From NCBI GenBank assembly GCA_030144725.1, contig JASKMD010000008.1:8964787-9028786 (forward strand): a stretch of DNA of 64,000 nt, read 5' to 3'. Position numbers and translations under genes: made by a program. The DNA is from Haematococcus lacustris (Eukaryota; Chlorophyta; Chlorophyceae; Chlamydomonadales; Haematococcaceae). Positions 20,513 through 31,382 of this stretch are shown piece by piece. Position 1 is the first letter of the stretch. Each line of letters opens with the position of its first letter. Under the pieces are notes generated by a model. The model saw only the letters and a list, made by a program, of their open reading frames with translations, was not told the origin of the DNA and ran no database searches.

Positions 20513-21550
20513 CGCTAATTATGGCCGCCAGTCTGCATCATTTGCGCCGCTGATGAACGCTGATGGTAGCTTGGAGGAACCAGAACAATCTCATCTACTT
20601 TCGCAGCCAGGTGAGAGCGAGATGATGGGGTACTTTAGGCATGAGCATGCTAGGTATGTCTGGGCGTATGTATGGGTGATAATCCTAAGGATAACGCTAT
20701 CAAAGTAGATGAAGTTCTTGGGGCACACCGCTTGCATCTCTACATGAGGTCAGCACAGCGTTTGATGCACAACCTGCCCAGAAATGAGGTTTCAACTAAC
20801 TGTAATTGCATGAGCCTCCCAACCTGCGCAGGGCAGATGTATTACACTGCAATAGCTTCCCGTGGGAGCTATGAGCATACCCCAAACCTAGGGCGCAAAA
20901 ACCAGACGGATACGTAGCACCAACAAGCAGCAAATCGATCTCAAAAACAGCACTGCAGATTTGCATGCCGGCACCCCATCACGGCACGCCGACCGACCGA
21001 CTAGTGACCGCTCTACCTCGCTCGTCGTTGCGGCGTTGTTGTTTCACGTGCACTACCGTCATGGTGCAAGGAGTCACTGGTGCAAGGAGGGGGGCAATGT
21101 TGACTTTAGCCCGTCCCTCGCAGGCCAAGCTGCGGAGCACCACGCCGCAGCGGGGCGTCGCGGTTTGACCTCTTGGAGTGCGCCAAAAAGTGACGGTACA
21201 TTTTTTCGAGCCATTTTATCAGACCTTGTGGGACCTGACTATACGCATAGGAACTGCGACCCTTCTTCATTCGTCGGAGCCGTTGATGCACGTTTTGAGC
21301 GATTACAGCCGCACTTGAAGGATTTTAAGCCATGCCCGCCCGCTCGAAGCTAAGCCTAGCCGGGTCCGCTCGAATGGCCGAGCGTTTAGCCACTGGCGGG
21401 ACCCGCACTGCAGGCTTCATCGCTGACCAGGCAAGGTTTGCTCGGCAGGTGGCCTTGCCCTTCACCATGAGCCATGTGCTCTGCCCTGCACCATGTGCCT
21501 AGCACCACCTTGCCCAGCCCAGCAAGTGGTGTTACAGGCGCCCGACGCTA
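20513..21550. other. No gene recognised
   Basis: Short open frames only, with no motif. The boundary to the coiled-coil gene at 21551 is not sharp, and its 5' exons may lie here. Confidence 0.4.
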
Positions 21551-22846
21551 TTGAGCAACGTCTACAAGCAGTGCCGGAAGAGCATGCAGCAGGACTGGCA
21601 GCAGCGGCAGCAGGACTGGGAGCAGCAGCAGCAGCTGCTGGAAAAGCACCTTCATGACCTTCTGCAGCGGGCTGACCTCCATGCCCACATCATCACCGTC
21701 TCTGCTGCAAATGAGCTGGCGCAATTGAAGGTACGGCCAGCTATACTTAGCCACGTCCCTGCCACCAAGGCAACCTGCCATTTCATCCTTCACCCCCATT
21801 GATTGTGCAGGAACAACTCAATGTAGCCCAAGCTCGATTGGCTCACCAAACCTCGTGTGCTGACCAGCTGCAGCAGTCAGTGGTGAGGCTTACAGCGGCA
21901 GTGTGCGCTGCAGATGCCCGTGCTGTTGCAGCCGAGGCCTCGTCTATAGCGGCCGCTGCTGTAGCGGCAGATGCCAGCTCTGATGCCCATGCATCAGCAG
22001 CATTGCTGGAGCAGGAGCAACAGCTGAACGCAGCCTTGCTAGAGGAGACAGAGCTGCTGCACCAGCATGTAGCCATTGCTAATGCAGCAACCATGGCAGC
22101 CATGGCAGACGCAGAGGACAAGGGCGTCCGGCTGAGGGCATGCATGGCAGACTCCAAGCAGTTGCAAATAGAGTGTAGTAATCTGATGAAGCGAGTGGCA
22201 AGGAGAGACCAGGCCTTACAAGAGCTGCGTGCAGCCCAAACAGCCCAAACAGCCACTGTGCAGGAGCAAGAGCAGCCTCAGGCTGCCGCCAGCAACTGTC
22301 AACATCCGTGCAGCCGCCCGCATCAGACCGTACAGCTATGCCACACACAGGTGGCTGCGCATGCTACGGCAGCTTACAAGACCAACTATTTGTTACGAGC
22401 ATTGCAGCTGCTTGTGGCCTGCCAGCTGTCCTTCAACAAGGTGCAGCATGCCATCACCTCGTCCCTTGGCCTACACCTCATGCCGGGTCAGGAGTTGATT
22501 GACAGAGTGCCTTCTGGCAAGACCCTCAAGCGAGCCATGGACAAGATCGTCGAGACAGTGAACAAGCTGCAAGCTAGTGAGTTACAATCAATCCATCAAT
22601 CATTGAGGACATACATTGAGGACATACATTGCATCTCATGCTGTCAAGCTGCCAGCTTACCAAACGTATGTTGTGTTTGTTGTAAGTCAATGTGAAGAAG
22701 TGGGTGTCGTTGCTATTGCATTCGACAGCAAGGGTGACCACATGGTGGTACTTACACAGTTCTCTCGCCTGCAACGCCTTCCCACTGCTGCCCTTGCTCC
22801 ACCGCCATCACCTCCACCCTACCACCACCTCCAAGCACAACCCTGA
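21551..22846 (+). CDS. Coiled-coil protein of unknown function, three exons in phase
   Basis: Exon a (to 21730) is Gln-rich coiled coil (WQQRQQDWEQQQQLLEKHL) and ends in AAG|GTACGG. Exon b (21811-22576, after TTGTGCAG) starts EQLNVAQARLAHQ and runs through an Ala-rich coiled coil to LIDRVPSGKTLKRAMDKIVE, with donor GTGAGT. Exon c (from 22656, after GCCAG) codes YQTYVVFVVSQCEEVGVVAI and AFDSKGDHMVVLTQF, with a stop at 22846 if read through. All three joins keep phase. The first in-frame ATG is at 21583, but earlier exons are possible. The last exon resembles a folded core, perhaps from a transposable-element protein; I do not recognise it. No catalytic motif is visible. Confidence 0.5.
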
Positions 22847-22929
22847 GCCAGGACTACCCTACCGCTACCTTCACCCCTACCTCATCCCCACCCCTACCCC
22901 CAGCACCCAGGTCTCGTGTGGCCAGAGCT

Positions 22930-23000
22930 GTCAATGATGTGAGGTTGGATGTAATGATGTGAGGTTGGATGTAATGATGTGAGGTTGGATGTAATGATGT
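22930..23000 (+). repeat. 20-bp tandem repeat
   Basis: AATGATGTGAGGTTGGATGT is repeated about 3.5 times, followed by a short duplicate of GGGCCGGACGGGCCA at 23000-23040. Confidence 0.9.
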
Positions 23001-23420
23001 GGGCCGGACGGGCCATGCATGAATGGGCCGGACGGGCCAGCCGCAGAGGCAAAGTCCACCGCATATGTTATGAGATAGGAGGGTTCGGAGCTGGAGTTTG
23101 TGGTGGGCAGTACTAACATTCACAGCTTTGCGGGAGCTAGGAAGCCGAGCTACCCAGTACAACCGACTGAACGGACCTGGCCAGCGAGAGAGACGGGCCC
23201 CGGCCTTAGACTTTATACGTATGTATGTAGCTACCTACAGCGACCTTGTTGCGTGGACACAACTTTAGGCCCAAACAACCATGTTCAGCCTGCGGGCCTG
23301 CGCTTCGAAGCCGCTAACTTTTCTAGCACGCCGAAGCTAGCGGTGCAACCGCGGTAGCAAATGGTGGTTTGAAAGTGGAGAACAGCATGGTACCCAATTT
23401 TCCCCTTGCTTGTCTAACCT

Positions 23421-23620
23421 GAGCTCTAGCTACAGGCACACACACCAGAATGGCTGAGCTGAAGTGGGCATTAGGCCCTCTAGCAATAGCCTTTACAACA
23501 GCGATCTCGCAGCCTGTGTTTGATTACAACTCGGGCTTTAGTTTGGTGTAGCATGAGGGCTGTAGGGATTGAAACTTGATCGTCGTGATATCTGTGATGT
23601 TTACGCTCAAAAGCGGGTTA
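23421..23620 (+). repeat. Dispersed 200-bp repeat, copy 1
   Basis: Begins GAGCTCTAGCTACAGGCACA and runs to AAGCGGGTTAG. The reverse complement of 55274-55474 matches over its whole length with about one difference per 15 bases by eye. The flank CCTTGCTTGTCTAACCTGAG also resembles, in reverse, sequence after the Fanzor hairpin at 18111-18145, so these may be ends of one element family. Confidence 0.85.
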
Positions 23621-23639
23621 GAAATGTATATCTGAAGTG

Positions 23640-24230
23640 TATGCAGAATACAGGATCAAATAATTCTTCATAACTCGGATGAGTATATCAAGGCTGCAAA
23701 GTGCGAGCAGCTTACTCCGCGTGTTCCACAAGTGTACCGCAAGTCGCGAGTGTGCTAGTTGCATGTAAAACTTGCACGTCGAAACCTGCAAGTCGCGAGT
23801 TACCCTACGCAAGCTCGCCTACGCAACTATTGCAACCTCAGCGCGGCAAATGAAACAAAGCGCGGTAGCTTAGCGGACATGTTGCCAGGCTGGCATGTAT
23901 ACTTATAATTGCCAGCCTGGCATGTTGATTAGAAGCTTCGGGCTCTGGGCAGGCCGCGCTCACTGCGGATAGACGGATAGAACGCTTCGTCGTTGCTGCT
24001 AAGCCACTTCGTCGTCAAAAACTTCAGATATTTGACCAAACGTTGACTGCGCTTTTGTATAATTGACGGGCCGCGGGGGGCACTTTTGTATATTTGACGG
24101 GCCGCGGACCTCAGATATACCAGATAATCGCCTCTACCTCGCACATTACGCGAATTTAGTTCCGTTTTCATGCGTTATAATAGTTAATAGCCTGCTGTTT
24201 AAGAGACTTAGTTCCCTATTATGATGAGGA
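23640..24230. other. Unassigned, with short palindromes
   Basis: GCCAGGCTGGC (about 23885) and GCCAGCCTGGC (about 23913) are mutual inverted copies, 20 bp apart. TTTTGTATAWTTGACGGGCC occurs twice (24052-24072, 24083-24105). No gene seen. It merges into the organelle-like block. Confidence 0.5.
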
Positions 24231-24408
24231 TAACTGCAATGACGAAGCTTTTCCGGGTTTGTAAACGACCGAGGCCGAAGCAGTTCCGAGTGAACGCTCG
24301 AGACCGACGCCAGGGGCCGGAGGCCCCTGGCGGAGGTCGAGAGCGTTCACGAGGAACTGCGAGGCCGAGGTCGTTTACAAACCCGGAAAAGCTGAGGCGT
24401 TGCAGTTA
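24231..24408. repeat. Foldback element 1 with symmetric GA/GA mismatches
   Basis: A 178-bp near-palindrome centred on 24319. Pairing segments from outside in are 9 bp (TAACTGCAA), a 6x6 loop, 25 bp (24246-24270 with 24369-24393), GGCC, GCAGTTCC, GTGAACGCTC, GACC and CGCCAGGGGCC, with loop GGA. Between successive stems both arms read GA (one has GAA), so every interruption is a tandem G-A mismatch. Confidence 0.93.
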
Positions 24409-24945
24409 ACTTGTATAACTTCAATTTACAAGGCGAGCATAGCAGAGCTATACAGCGGCGATGCACACGGCTATACAGCGGCGAAGCCGCAGTGGTCGCT
24501 ATGACCAGTGTGACTGCGCGATCTCAGGGGCAGAACTGCAGCCAGCCGACCGGGTTTCTAATTATAAGAGCGAGGATGGCCACTTCAAGCGTCACCGCAA
24601 CCCCTCCACGCGAAAGCTTCGCTGTTCCTTGCAGTTTGTGCGGCGCAGCCGCACTTTTTGATGTAATTGACGGTTGGAACATAATTGGGCGTCGGTTGCC
24701 TTTGTTACAGCCTTCTAAAACATGGGCAAAAACCGTTTAGATCCGGGTAAATTGAAGTTATGCTCTTAAAAACGCGGGACGCGGACCATTTTAGAAAAGT
24801 GCATAGATGGTTCAAACTGGCTACCGTTGCAAGTCGCGTATGGTGCTACCACGCCCCGCCCTTTGCTCCAAAACAAAGTGTTGCTCCAGAAGTGCGGCTT
24901 CGCCGCACAGAATGCAGCCACAACGCACCAGAAAAGGAACTAAAT

Positions 24946-25145
24946 TAGATAGTGGAAGCGCCCGGGGCGTTTTAGTCCCCCAAAAACACTCGGCCTCGGC
25001 GCTGGAGCGTAACAGCTCTCGACCTCAGCCAGCAGCCGCGTCGCTACGCTCCGCGGCTGCTGGCTTCGGTCTCGAGCTGTTACGCTCCAGCGCCTCGGCC
25101 TCGCGTTTTTAGGGCGCCTAAAATTACCGGCGCTTCCACTATCTA
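24946..25145. repeat. Foldback element 2 with symmetric TC/TC mismatches
   Basis: A 200-bp inverted structure. Outer arms are TAGATAGTGGAAGCGCC (24946-24962) and its complement (25129-25145), then TTTTAG/CTAAAA and AAAAAC/GTTTTT. Next come GGCC, a 21-bp stem (GGCGCTGGAGCG...), GACC and GCCAGCAGCCGCG, each separated by TC on both arms (once TCA/TTC). On the minus strand these are GA/GA, as in element 1. Confidence 0.9.
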
Positions 25146-25172
25146 CTACCTAATGGACTCGTCCTCGTCTCC

Positions 25173-25215
25173 GCGGCCATATACACCTCGGCTGCGCCTC
25201 GGTGTATATGTCCGC
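25173..25215. repeat. Foldback element 3, short form
   Basis: GCGG, CATATACACC, TC, GGC, loop TGC, GCC, TC, GGTGTATATG, CCGC: a 43-bp hairpin with one TC/TC interruption and a C/T mismatch. GGACTCGTCC and AATCGCCCAGCACTG-like flanks are shared (in part inverted) with 27860-27895. Confidence 0.85.
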
Positions 25216-25419
25216 ATCAGTGCTGGGCGATTCGCCAAAGACGTATTACTCAGTGTAAAAAAAAACATCAAAACAAAAGTTTTTTATTACTTTAAATATA
25301 TAATAATTAATTGCTGGATTTGTTAATTAATATTAACCAAAAGAAATCGCAAAAATCGCCATTTAACTTTATACAATTACAGCATACTCCCTTGTAGGAC
25401 CTGGATGCAATATATCTTA

Positions 25420-25738
25420 CATAGCCCCACACCCCAGCCCTTGTGGGTCAGCATGCAACAGGCTAGGCTGTAGCCCCACATTCTAACCCTAGTGGGTCAG
25501 CATGCAACAGGCTGGGCTGTAGCTCACGACCCTGTGCCCTAGTGGTCAGCATACAACAGGCTGGGCTGAGCCCTAGACCCTGTGCCGTAGTGGGTCAGCA
25601 TGCAACAGGGCTGGGCTGTAGCCCCACACCCTAGCCCTAGTGGGTCAGCATGCAACAGGGCTGGGCTGTAGCTCAAGACCCTAGCCTTAGTGGGTCAGCA
25701 TGCAACAGGCTGGGCTGTAGCCCTAGGCCCTGTGCCCT
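25420..25738 (+). repeat. Minisatellite, about 60-bp unit, six copies
   Basis: The unit contains GTGGGTCAGCATGCAACAGG CTGGGCTGTAGC followed by variable CCCCACACCCTAGCCCTA. It abuts the stop of the hAT remnant, so it may be the subterminal repeat of that element. Confidence 0.9.
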
Positions 25739-26037
25739 AGGTAACGGCCCCTGGCAGATGCCCCAGCCATCCAGTAATCAATGGCCTCTTTGTAGAGGAA
25801 CGTCTTGAGGGTGAAGGTCTTGTCAAGGTACACACGCAAAGTGCTGGACAGGTTGGCACTGAGGCTGTTGCGCCTCTCGTCCTTGATGAAGTTCATGGCA
25901 GAAAAGGGGCGCTCCTCCTCCACTGAGCCTGGGACTGTCACAATTAGCAGTGTGGCCGCCTTGCAGAACTCGCTGAGCTGTAATAAGTAATAAGCGGAGT
26001 ACCAGACGCTTTGGGGTTTGCGGAAGATGGGATACAT
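25723..26037 (-). pseudogene. hAT transposase C-terminal dimerisation domain
   Basis: The minus-strand frame holds the hAT C-terminal signature: VTVPGSVEEERPFSAMNFIK, then DERRNSLSANLSSTLRVYLD, ending near RYLGHRA-stop. Family knowledge: this domain dimerises hAT transposases. The catalytic DDE core and zinc finger are missing upstream (above 26040), so this is a remnant. It is a different hAT lineage from the copies at 17 kb and 47 kb (ERPFSAM instead of AAAERNWS). Confidence 0.75.
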
Positions 26038-26039
26038 TG

Positions 26040-26535
26040 TTGGGGAGATAAGTAATAAGCGGAGTACCAGTCAGGTGTCCCCAACATTCAAAAAATGGCT
26101 GGAAATGATAGGAAACCGACCCCTGGTAATCAAAACGACGCCGCGTCTCAGCCACGTGGTTTCTATTTAGGTTTCGCACATCCCTGGATAGAGGACTCTG
26201 TCAGCTATGCGGTGCAGCTTGTAACATTAAATACTGTGCACTGTGCTGAGTGCTATGGCGGCTCGAATCTTGACATTCAAATCCATGCCAGTTTTGGTCA
26301 TGCGGGCCTCGCCGCGACCGACTGCCGCGACCGACGTGGCCCAGTAGCCTCTGCAAACAGTCAGGGACAGTCGCCGCAGTCAAAACAATGCACATGGCAC
26401 GCAAAACCGATGTAACGACGCCCCTCCACCCATGCTCGGAAGTATACAACGCTGGTGCATTGCTTGACCACTTCGTGAGTAGTACCTACTACCTGGCCAC
26501 TCTGTGAGGCCACACAAGGTGTGTAGGCCATTGCT
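26040..26535. other. No gene recognised; dispersed motif at 26068
   Basis: CCCCAACATTCAAAAAATG followed by GACCCCTGGTA (26068-26126) is repeated at 49081-49125. Otherwise nothing supportable. Confidence 0.5.
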
Positions 26536-26639
26536 ACGTTACCTTGCTCGACTTGTTGGGTCCGGTCCCTCCCGCCCGCCCTCCGCTTGCGTGTCGAGCT
26601 GGTGTCCAGCTCCGCCCTGACCCCCTGCTGCTCAGCTGG

Positions 26640-26940
26640 AGGGGTGGGCAGCCCAGGGGCAGCACCAGCACCAGCTGCCTGCTGCTGCCAGAGGGGTGCA
26701 GCAGGAGGGGGGGGCAGGTCAGAGGCGGCACCAGCACCAGCTGCCTGCTGCTGCCAGGGGGGTGCAGCAGGAGGGGGGGGCAGGTCAGAGGCGGCACCAG
26801 CACCAGCTGCCTGCTGCTGCCAGGGGGGTGCAGCAGGAGGGGGGGGCAGGTCAGAGGCGGCACCAGCACCAGCTGCCTGCTGCTGCCAGAGGGGTGCAGC
26901 AGGAGGGGGGGGCAGGTCAGAGGCGGCACCAGGAGGGGGT
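26640..26940. repeat. 66-bp minisatellite, about four copies
   Basis: The unit carries GGCACCAGCACCAGCTGCCT, then GCTGCTGCCAG and GTGCAGCAGGAGGGGGGG. The unit length is a multiple of three, so it leaves open frames on both strands (Pro/Leu-rich on minus, Gly/Ala/Gln on plus). Neither is called a gene. It is followed by GGGAGGGGCTGGGAGGGGGT simple sequence to about 27110. Confidence 0.88.
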
Positions 26941-27109
26941 GGCGGGGCAGTGAGGGGCTTAGAAGGGGGTGGGAGGGGCTGGGAGGGGGTGGGAGGGCAG
27001 TGAGGGGGCTGGGAGGGGCTGGGAGAGGGGAAGGGGTGGCGGGGCAGTAAGGGGGCTGGGAGGGGGCGGGAGGGGGTGGGAGGCTTCTGCGGGGGCTGGG
27101 AGGTGGTGG

Positions 27110-28377
27110 GGCTGCAAGGGGGTGCGGTCCAGGCGGTCGGAGTAGGCTAGAAAATCCTGCAAGGCAGAGTCGGGTCACGCCAAAGGGTGAGGAGGCGGCC
27201 CTGGTTGATGGATTGCCGTGATTTCTTCTCCAACAGCTGTGTCGTTGAGTTACGAACAATGTAATAACTCGAAAGTCTAATAACTCACAGTGGTCAGCTC
27301 ACCACATGCCAGTTTGTGCAAGGGGGTCCCTTTTTCTGTGTGGCTGGCTAGAGAGACCTCTATCCATTCGCACTTCGCTACAATGTCGAGTTATTTCTTG
27401 CCCAACGATGGCACTCCGACGCAGCCTGCACAAGTAAAAGGCTCGCGGTGCGAGCTTGGCGGGCTGAAATGAGATTGTACTTCCTGCTCGATGCAAGGCG
27501 CAGTTCAACCGCTGATGCCGCTACATACCACTAGAACAATCGATGGTGAGCAGCTGAGGTGTATCCGCGCTCGCTTGCGCCGGCATGTCCTCACTCGCAA
27601 GAGTTAACGCGCCGCTTGCCAGTAGATGCGCAATAATTCGCAGCTGCCAGTGTGATGAACGCTATCGAAAACGGTTCAGTATTGAAAGTGTAGTTGCATG
27701 AAGATTACCAACCCCATGTTGGGGACTCCTGAGTACCAGACGGGCGGTGGAGCTATAACCGATGTAATAAAGTTCACTCATTTTGAGGACGATTTTTTCG
27801 ACTTATTACCGTTGTTTGCGCTAAATTATTACCGACTTATTACATTATTACCCAATCGCCCAGCACTGGTCCGCATCGCCTCGGACTCGTCCATTATTTT
27901 CGCATAATGTACTCGGCCCGCCGATTATCCATTACATATCTTACATCTGCGTGGCTGCTTCGACTGCTTCGGCAGGCAAATGCCCGAAACATATATGCAT
28001 AGACCGTTGCCACCAAAATTCGTCTTTTTTATTTGGTGTGCTCATAGATATGATGGACCTCTCACGCTACAGGGCTGCACTCCTCCAGCTGTGTGGCGCG
28101 GTAGGCATCTCCTTGTGGCGCACCCCACATCCCAAAACTGGCTTTAAGATGCACATTTTAAACTGTAAGGGAAAACTCCCCTCCAGGCCGCACGAGGTTG
28201 CGCCGTTCTCTGTACCGTTATGTGCGCGGGTATGACCGCGAGGCTCTGCCAGCAGTGGCCTTGCCGACCTGCACATCAAGAGCAGCCGCCCGGTAAGGCC
28301 TTGACCTGCGTCACCTATCGTCAGTCCCCGCTGAGCATGAGCACATGCTGTACTGCTAAAAGCTCCACCGCGGCTGC
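27110..28377. other. Unassigned; 3' flank of CEP164 homologue and dispersed repeats
   Basis: 27651-27726 (AACGCTATCGAAAACGG ... TGAAGATTACCAACCCCATG) is repeated at 50215-50293. The minus strand has two TGTAA words (27932-27946), the usual polyadenylation signal in volvocalean algae, about 430 bases beyond the CEP164 stop. Their use is a guess. Confidence 0.45.
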
Positions 28378-31351
28378 TCATAGGACCCCCGCTCCCCACA
28401 CCTGGTCCCTGAAGGTCCTGAGCCAGGAGCTGTGCTGGTGCAGCAGGGACTCCACCACATCACGCTCGTCCTGCCAGCGGTCCAGGAAGTCCAGGCTGCC
28501 AGGCGCCCCCACCTGCAGCCCTCCCCCCCACCCATTGTCCTGCCCACCCCCCTCACCGCCAGGGGCAGGTGCCCAATCCCCCTCCCAACCAACCCAGGGG
28601 GGTCCTGCTGCAGGGTCTCTGGGGTGCGCCCCTGGGCCTGGGCGGTAGCCTGCGGCCGGCCCTGCTGCCTGCTCCCAACGCTGTGCCTCTGCCCCAGGCC
28701 CAGGCCAGTCCTCAGACCAGCGCCTGGCAACAGGGCCCCAGCCCCTAGGCATGGTGTCGTAGGTCTGACGGCTGCTGCGGCGGCGGGGTGGGCGGCTGGG
28801 GGGCATGTGCTGGGCAGGGACTGCAGGCAAGGGCTGGCTGTGCCATGCAGCAGGGGTGGTGGTGTCTTCTTGGGTGTAGGCCGGTGCACCTGCCTGGTGC
28901 TGCAGTCTAGGTGGAGGCGGTGCGTGATGGAGGTGGCGCAAGTCAGGGCCCTGTCTTCCACCGCTGCTGCCGGTGCGCCCCCTCTGCCCAGCCCGGCTCG
29001 GATCCCCACCCCAGCTGCTGTTAAGCTCGTAAGGAGGTGAGGCAGAGGAGTATCTGCTGTGGTCAGCAGGGGTGGCATGTGCTCTCGAGCCCTGGACCTC
29101 CCTCGGCCCTGCATGCCCCATGCCGTTGAGAGTGGGGCCCATCCAAGCAGGGCCAGCTGCCGGGTAGCTTCCCTGGCTGCCCTGGCCCTGCCTGCCACCA
29201 TGGCTGGCAGCCAGGTGAGCTGATGGCGGCGCCTGACCCCAGCCGGTGCTGGCCACTGGACCCCAACCAGGGCCGCCGAGCCTCCCTCTACCTGTGGACA
29301 TAGCCCTGGGGGCACCTCTGGTGGTGCCTGGCCCCTCCCTAGGGGCAGCTGGCAGGGAGCCTGGGCTGGTGGCAGGCGAGCTACCCGCAGACCTGCTGCT
29401 GCTGAGCTCTGTCATCCCTAGTGCTGCAGTGCTGGCCATGCTCCCGCCCAGCCTGCTACTCCGCTGTGCCGGCTGTTGGTGGTGGGCGGGGCTGCTGGTC
29501 AGCTTGTTGGCGGGGGAGGACAGGGAGGCAGCGATGGCGCCTTCCAAGGCCCGGCCCAGCTGCTCTAGGCTGGTGCGCAGCACTTGCTGCACGGCTGACG
29601 TGGCCGCTAGCGGGTCAGGCGGTGGGGAGGGGCGCACAAGGGGATGCGGATGGTCTGGGGAGGACAGCCGTGAGGGGTCAGTTGAGAAAGAATGGGTCCT
29701 GGGCTGGGGGGCTGTGCTGCCTGGTGGCATGAAGGGTGCGGGGTTAGCCTGACGGTGGGAGGAGGGGGGCTGGGAGGAGGGGGGCTGGTGGGTGGACCAG
29801 GCGGGCATGCTGGTGGTGAGGTTGGGGTGCAAGGCGATGTGGGGTGTGGGGTAGGAGGGGCCGAGGGAGGCTGTCTCCAGGGCCCGCACCTGCGCCTTCA
29901 GGCTGGCTAGCTGGGCCTTCCCAGCGTTGCAGCGGCGGGTCTGGGGCCAGGCACCAGGTGAGAGGGGGGTGTGAGCAGGGAAAGGGAAAAGAGGGCAGGG
30001 CAGGTGACGCGTTCCCTGAGCCTGTGTGCTGGTGAAGTCGCCAACTGCTTAGTACACATGCTCGTAGCCATGGATGTATGAGAGGTGCCAGCAGTGAAGA
30101 GGCAGCCACGCGACGGCCTGAGTGGCCCACGCCCCTCTCCCTGCTCCCCCTCACCTCTTCCTCCAGCACCTCCTTCACGCTGCGCAGCATGGCCATCTGC
30201 TGGGCCCGCCTGTCAGCACTGGGCTCTTGCTCAATGCCGGCCACAGTGGCGCGCCAGTTCTGGACTGCATGGGCTATGAGGGCCTGGAAGGTGAGGTGAG
30301 GGGCCTGATTAGGTAAGGCATGAGACGCAAGGGGCAAGGCAGCAGCGCCACGCAGACAGCAGGCAAGGTGCCTTGCAGCAGGACACAGCTGCCGTCACCC
30401 GCCCCTACCGGATCATATGTATATATATATTTTTATAATCTTCCTTGGAGCAGCAAGAGGAGGCAAGGCAAGCCGTGCAAACCATGTGATGATGTGGGGC
30501 ATGCAAGCCATGAAAGCTCTACAACAGTGAGGCGTGCTAGCCTTATAGCAATGCCAGCAGCAGGCTGCAGCACACTTGCACTCATACCACTCACTTTGAG
30601 CAGGCCACCCAGAGCTCCCACCACCCTCCCCATGGTCCACCTCCCCCACCCCTCCCCCTCCCCATGGCCCACCTCCCCCACCCACCCACACCAGCCCACC
30701 CACACCCTGCCCACCCACACCCTGCCCACCCACACCACCTTCCCCACCTGCTGCTCCTTCAGATGCTGCCGCTGCTGGCGGAGGAAGGCGCGTGCCTTGG
30801 CGGCCATGCTGCTGCCTGACTGCGGGCGCTGTGGACTGTGGCCTGCCTGGGTCTGGGGCGTTGCCTGGTGCTGAGCCCTCGGCGGGGGCTGCCTGCTCGT
30901 GAAGTGGCCTGAGTGCCAGTCTGTGTCGCTGGCTTCTGTGTGGCCCTGAGCTGATGAGGGGGAGTAGGCCTGGGAGCCATACAGCTCGTCAGCAGACTGC
31001 TCGTTGCTGCGGTCCGTGGCCTGTTCAGGCAGCCAGCAGCAGGCAAAGCCTGATTAGGCAGCCTGTTGACAGTGCAGGCCGCTGCAATGGACAGGGTTAG
31101 GATGTAGGGTTACCCTGACCCTGATGCAAGCAGAAAAATCAGGCGAGCAGCAGTGGCAGGGCGTGGCTCGCTGTAGGGCTCACCTGGAAATCATGGTTTT
31201 GATGGCCAGGGTAAGAGGTGGGATAGGCCAAGTGCTGTTGCTGCATTTGCTGCTGCTGCTGCGCTTGTGTGCGAGAGCTGGCCTTGGGGTGCTGACTAGC
31301 GGCGGATGCAGGCTGCGTGGCAGGCTGCTGCTCGTACCGATGTTGAGCATA

Positions 31352-31382
<31 letters not shown>

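Larger units (their letters stand above)
24180..25400. other. Organelle-like DNA block (possible NUPT/NUMT)
   Basis: Base composition and repeat style change here: AT-rich spacers (TTTAAATATATAATAATTAA near 25290), many small hairpins of the GTGCGGC-TTC-GCCGCAC type (24479, 24638, 24891) and three larger foldbacks. Palindromic GC-rich elements in AT-rich spacers are characteristic of volvocalean plastid and mitochondrial genomes. No organelle gene is recognised, so origin by transfer is an inference. Confidence 0.45.

Noticed and set aside
26534..27259. 241-codon minus-strand Pro/Leu-rich frame
   Set aside because: It is an artefact of a 66-bp minisatellite and G-rich sequence; opposite-strand frames are equally open.
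28220..29752. Plus-strand open frames of 140-200 codons
   Set aside because: They are the antisense of the last CEP164 exon, whose frame is confirmed by phase-consistent splicing.
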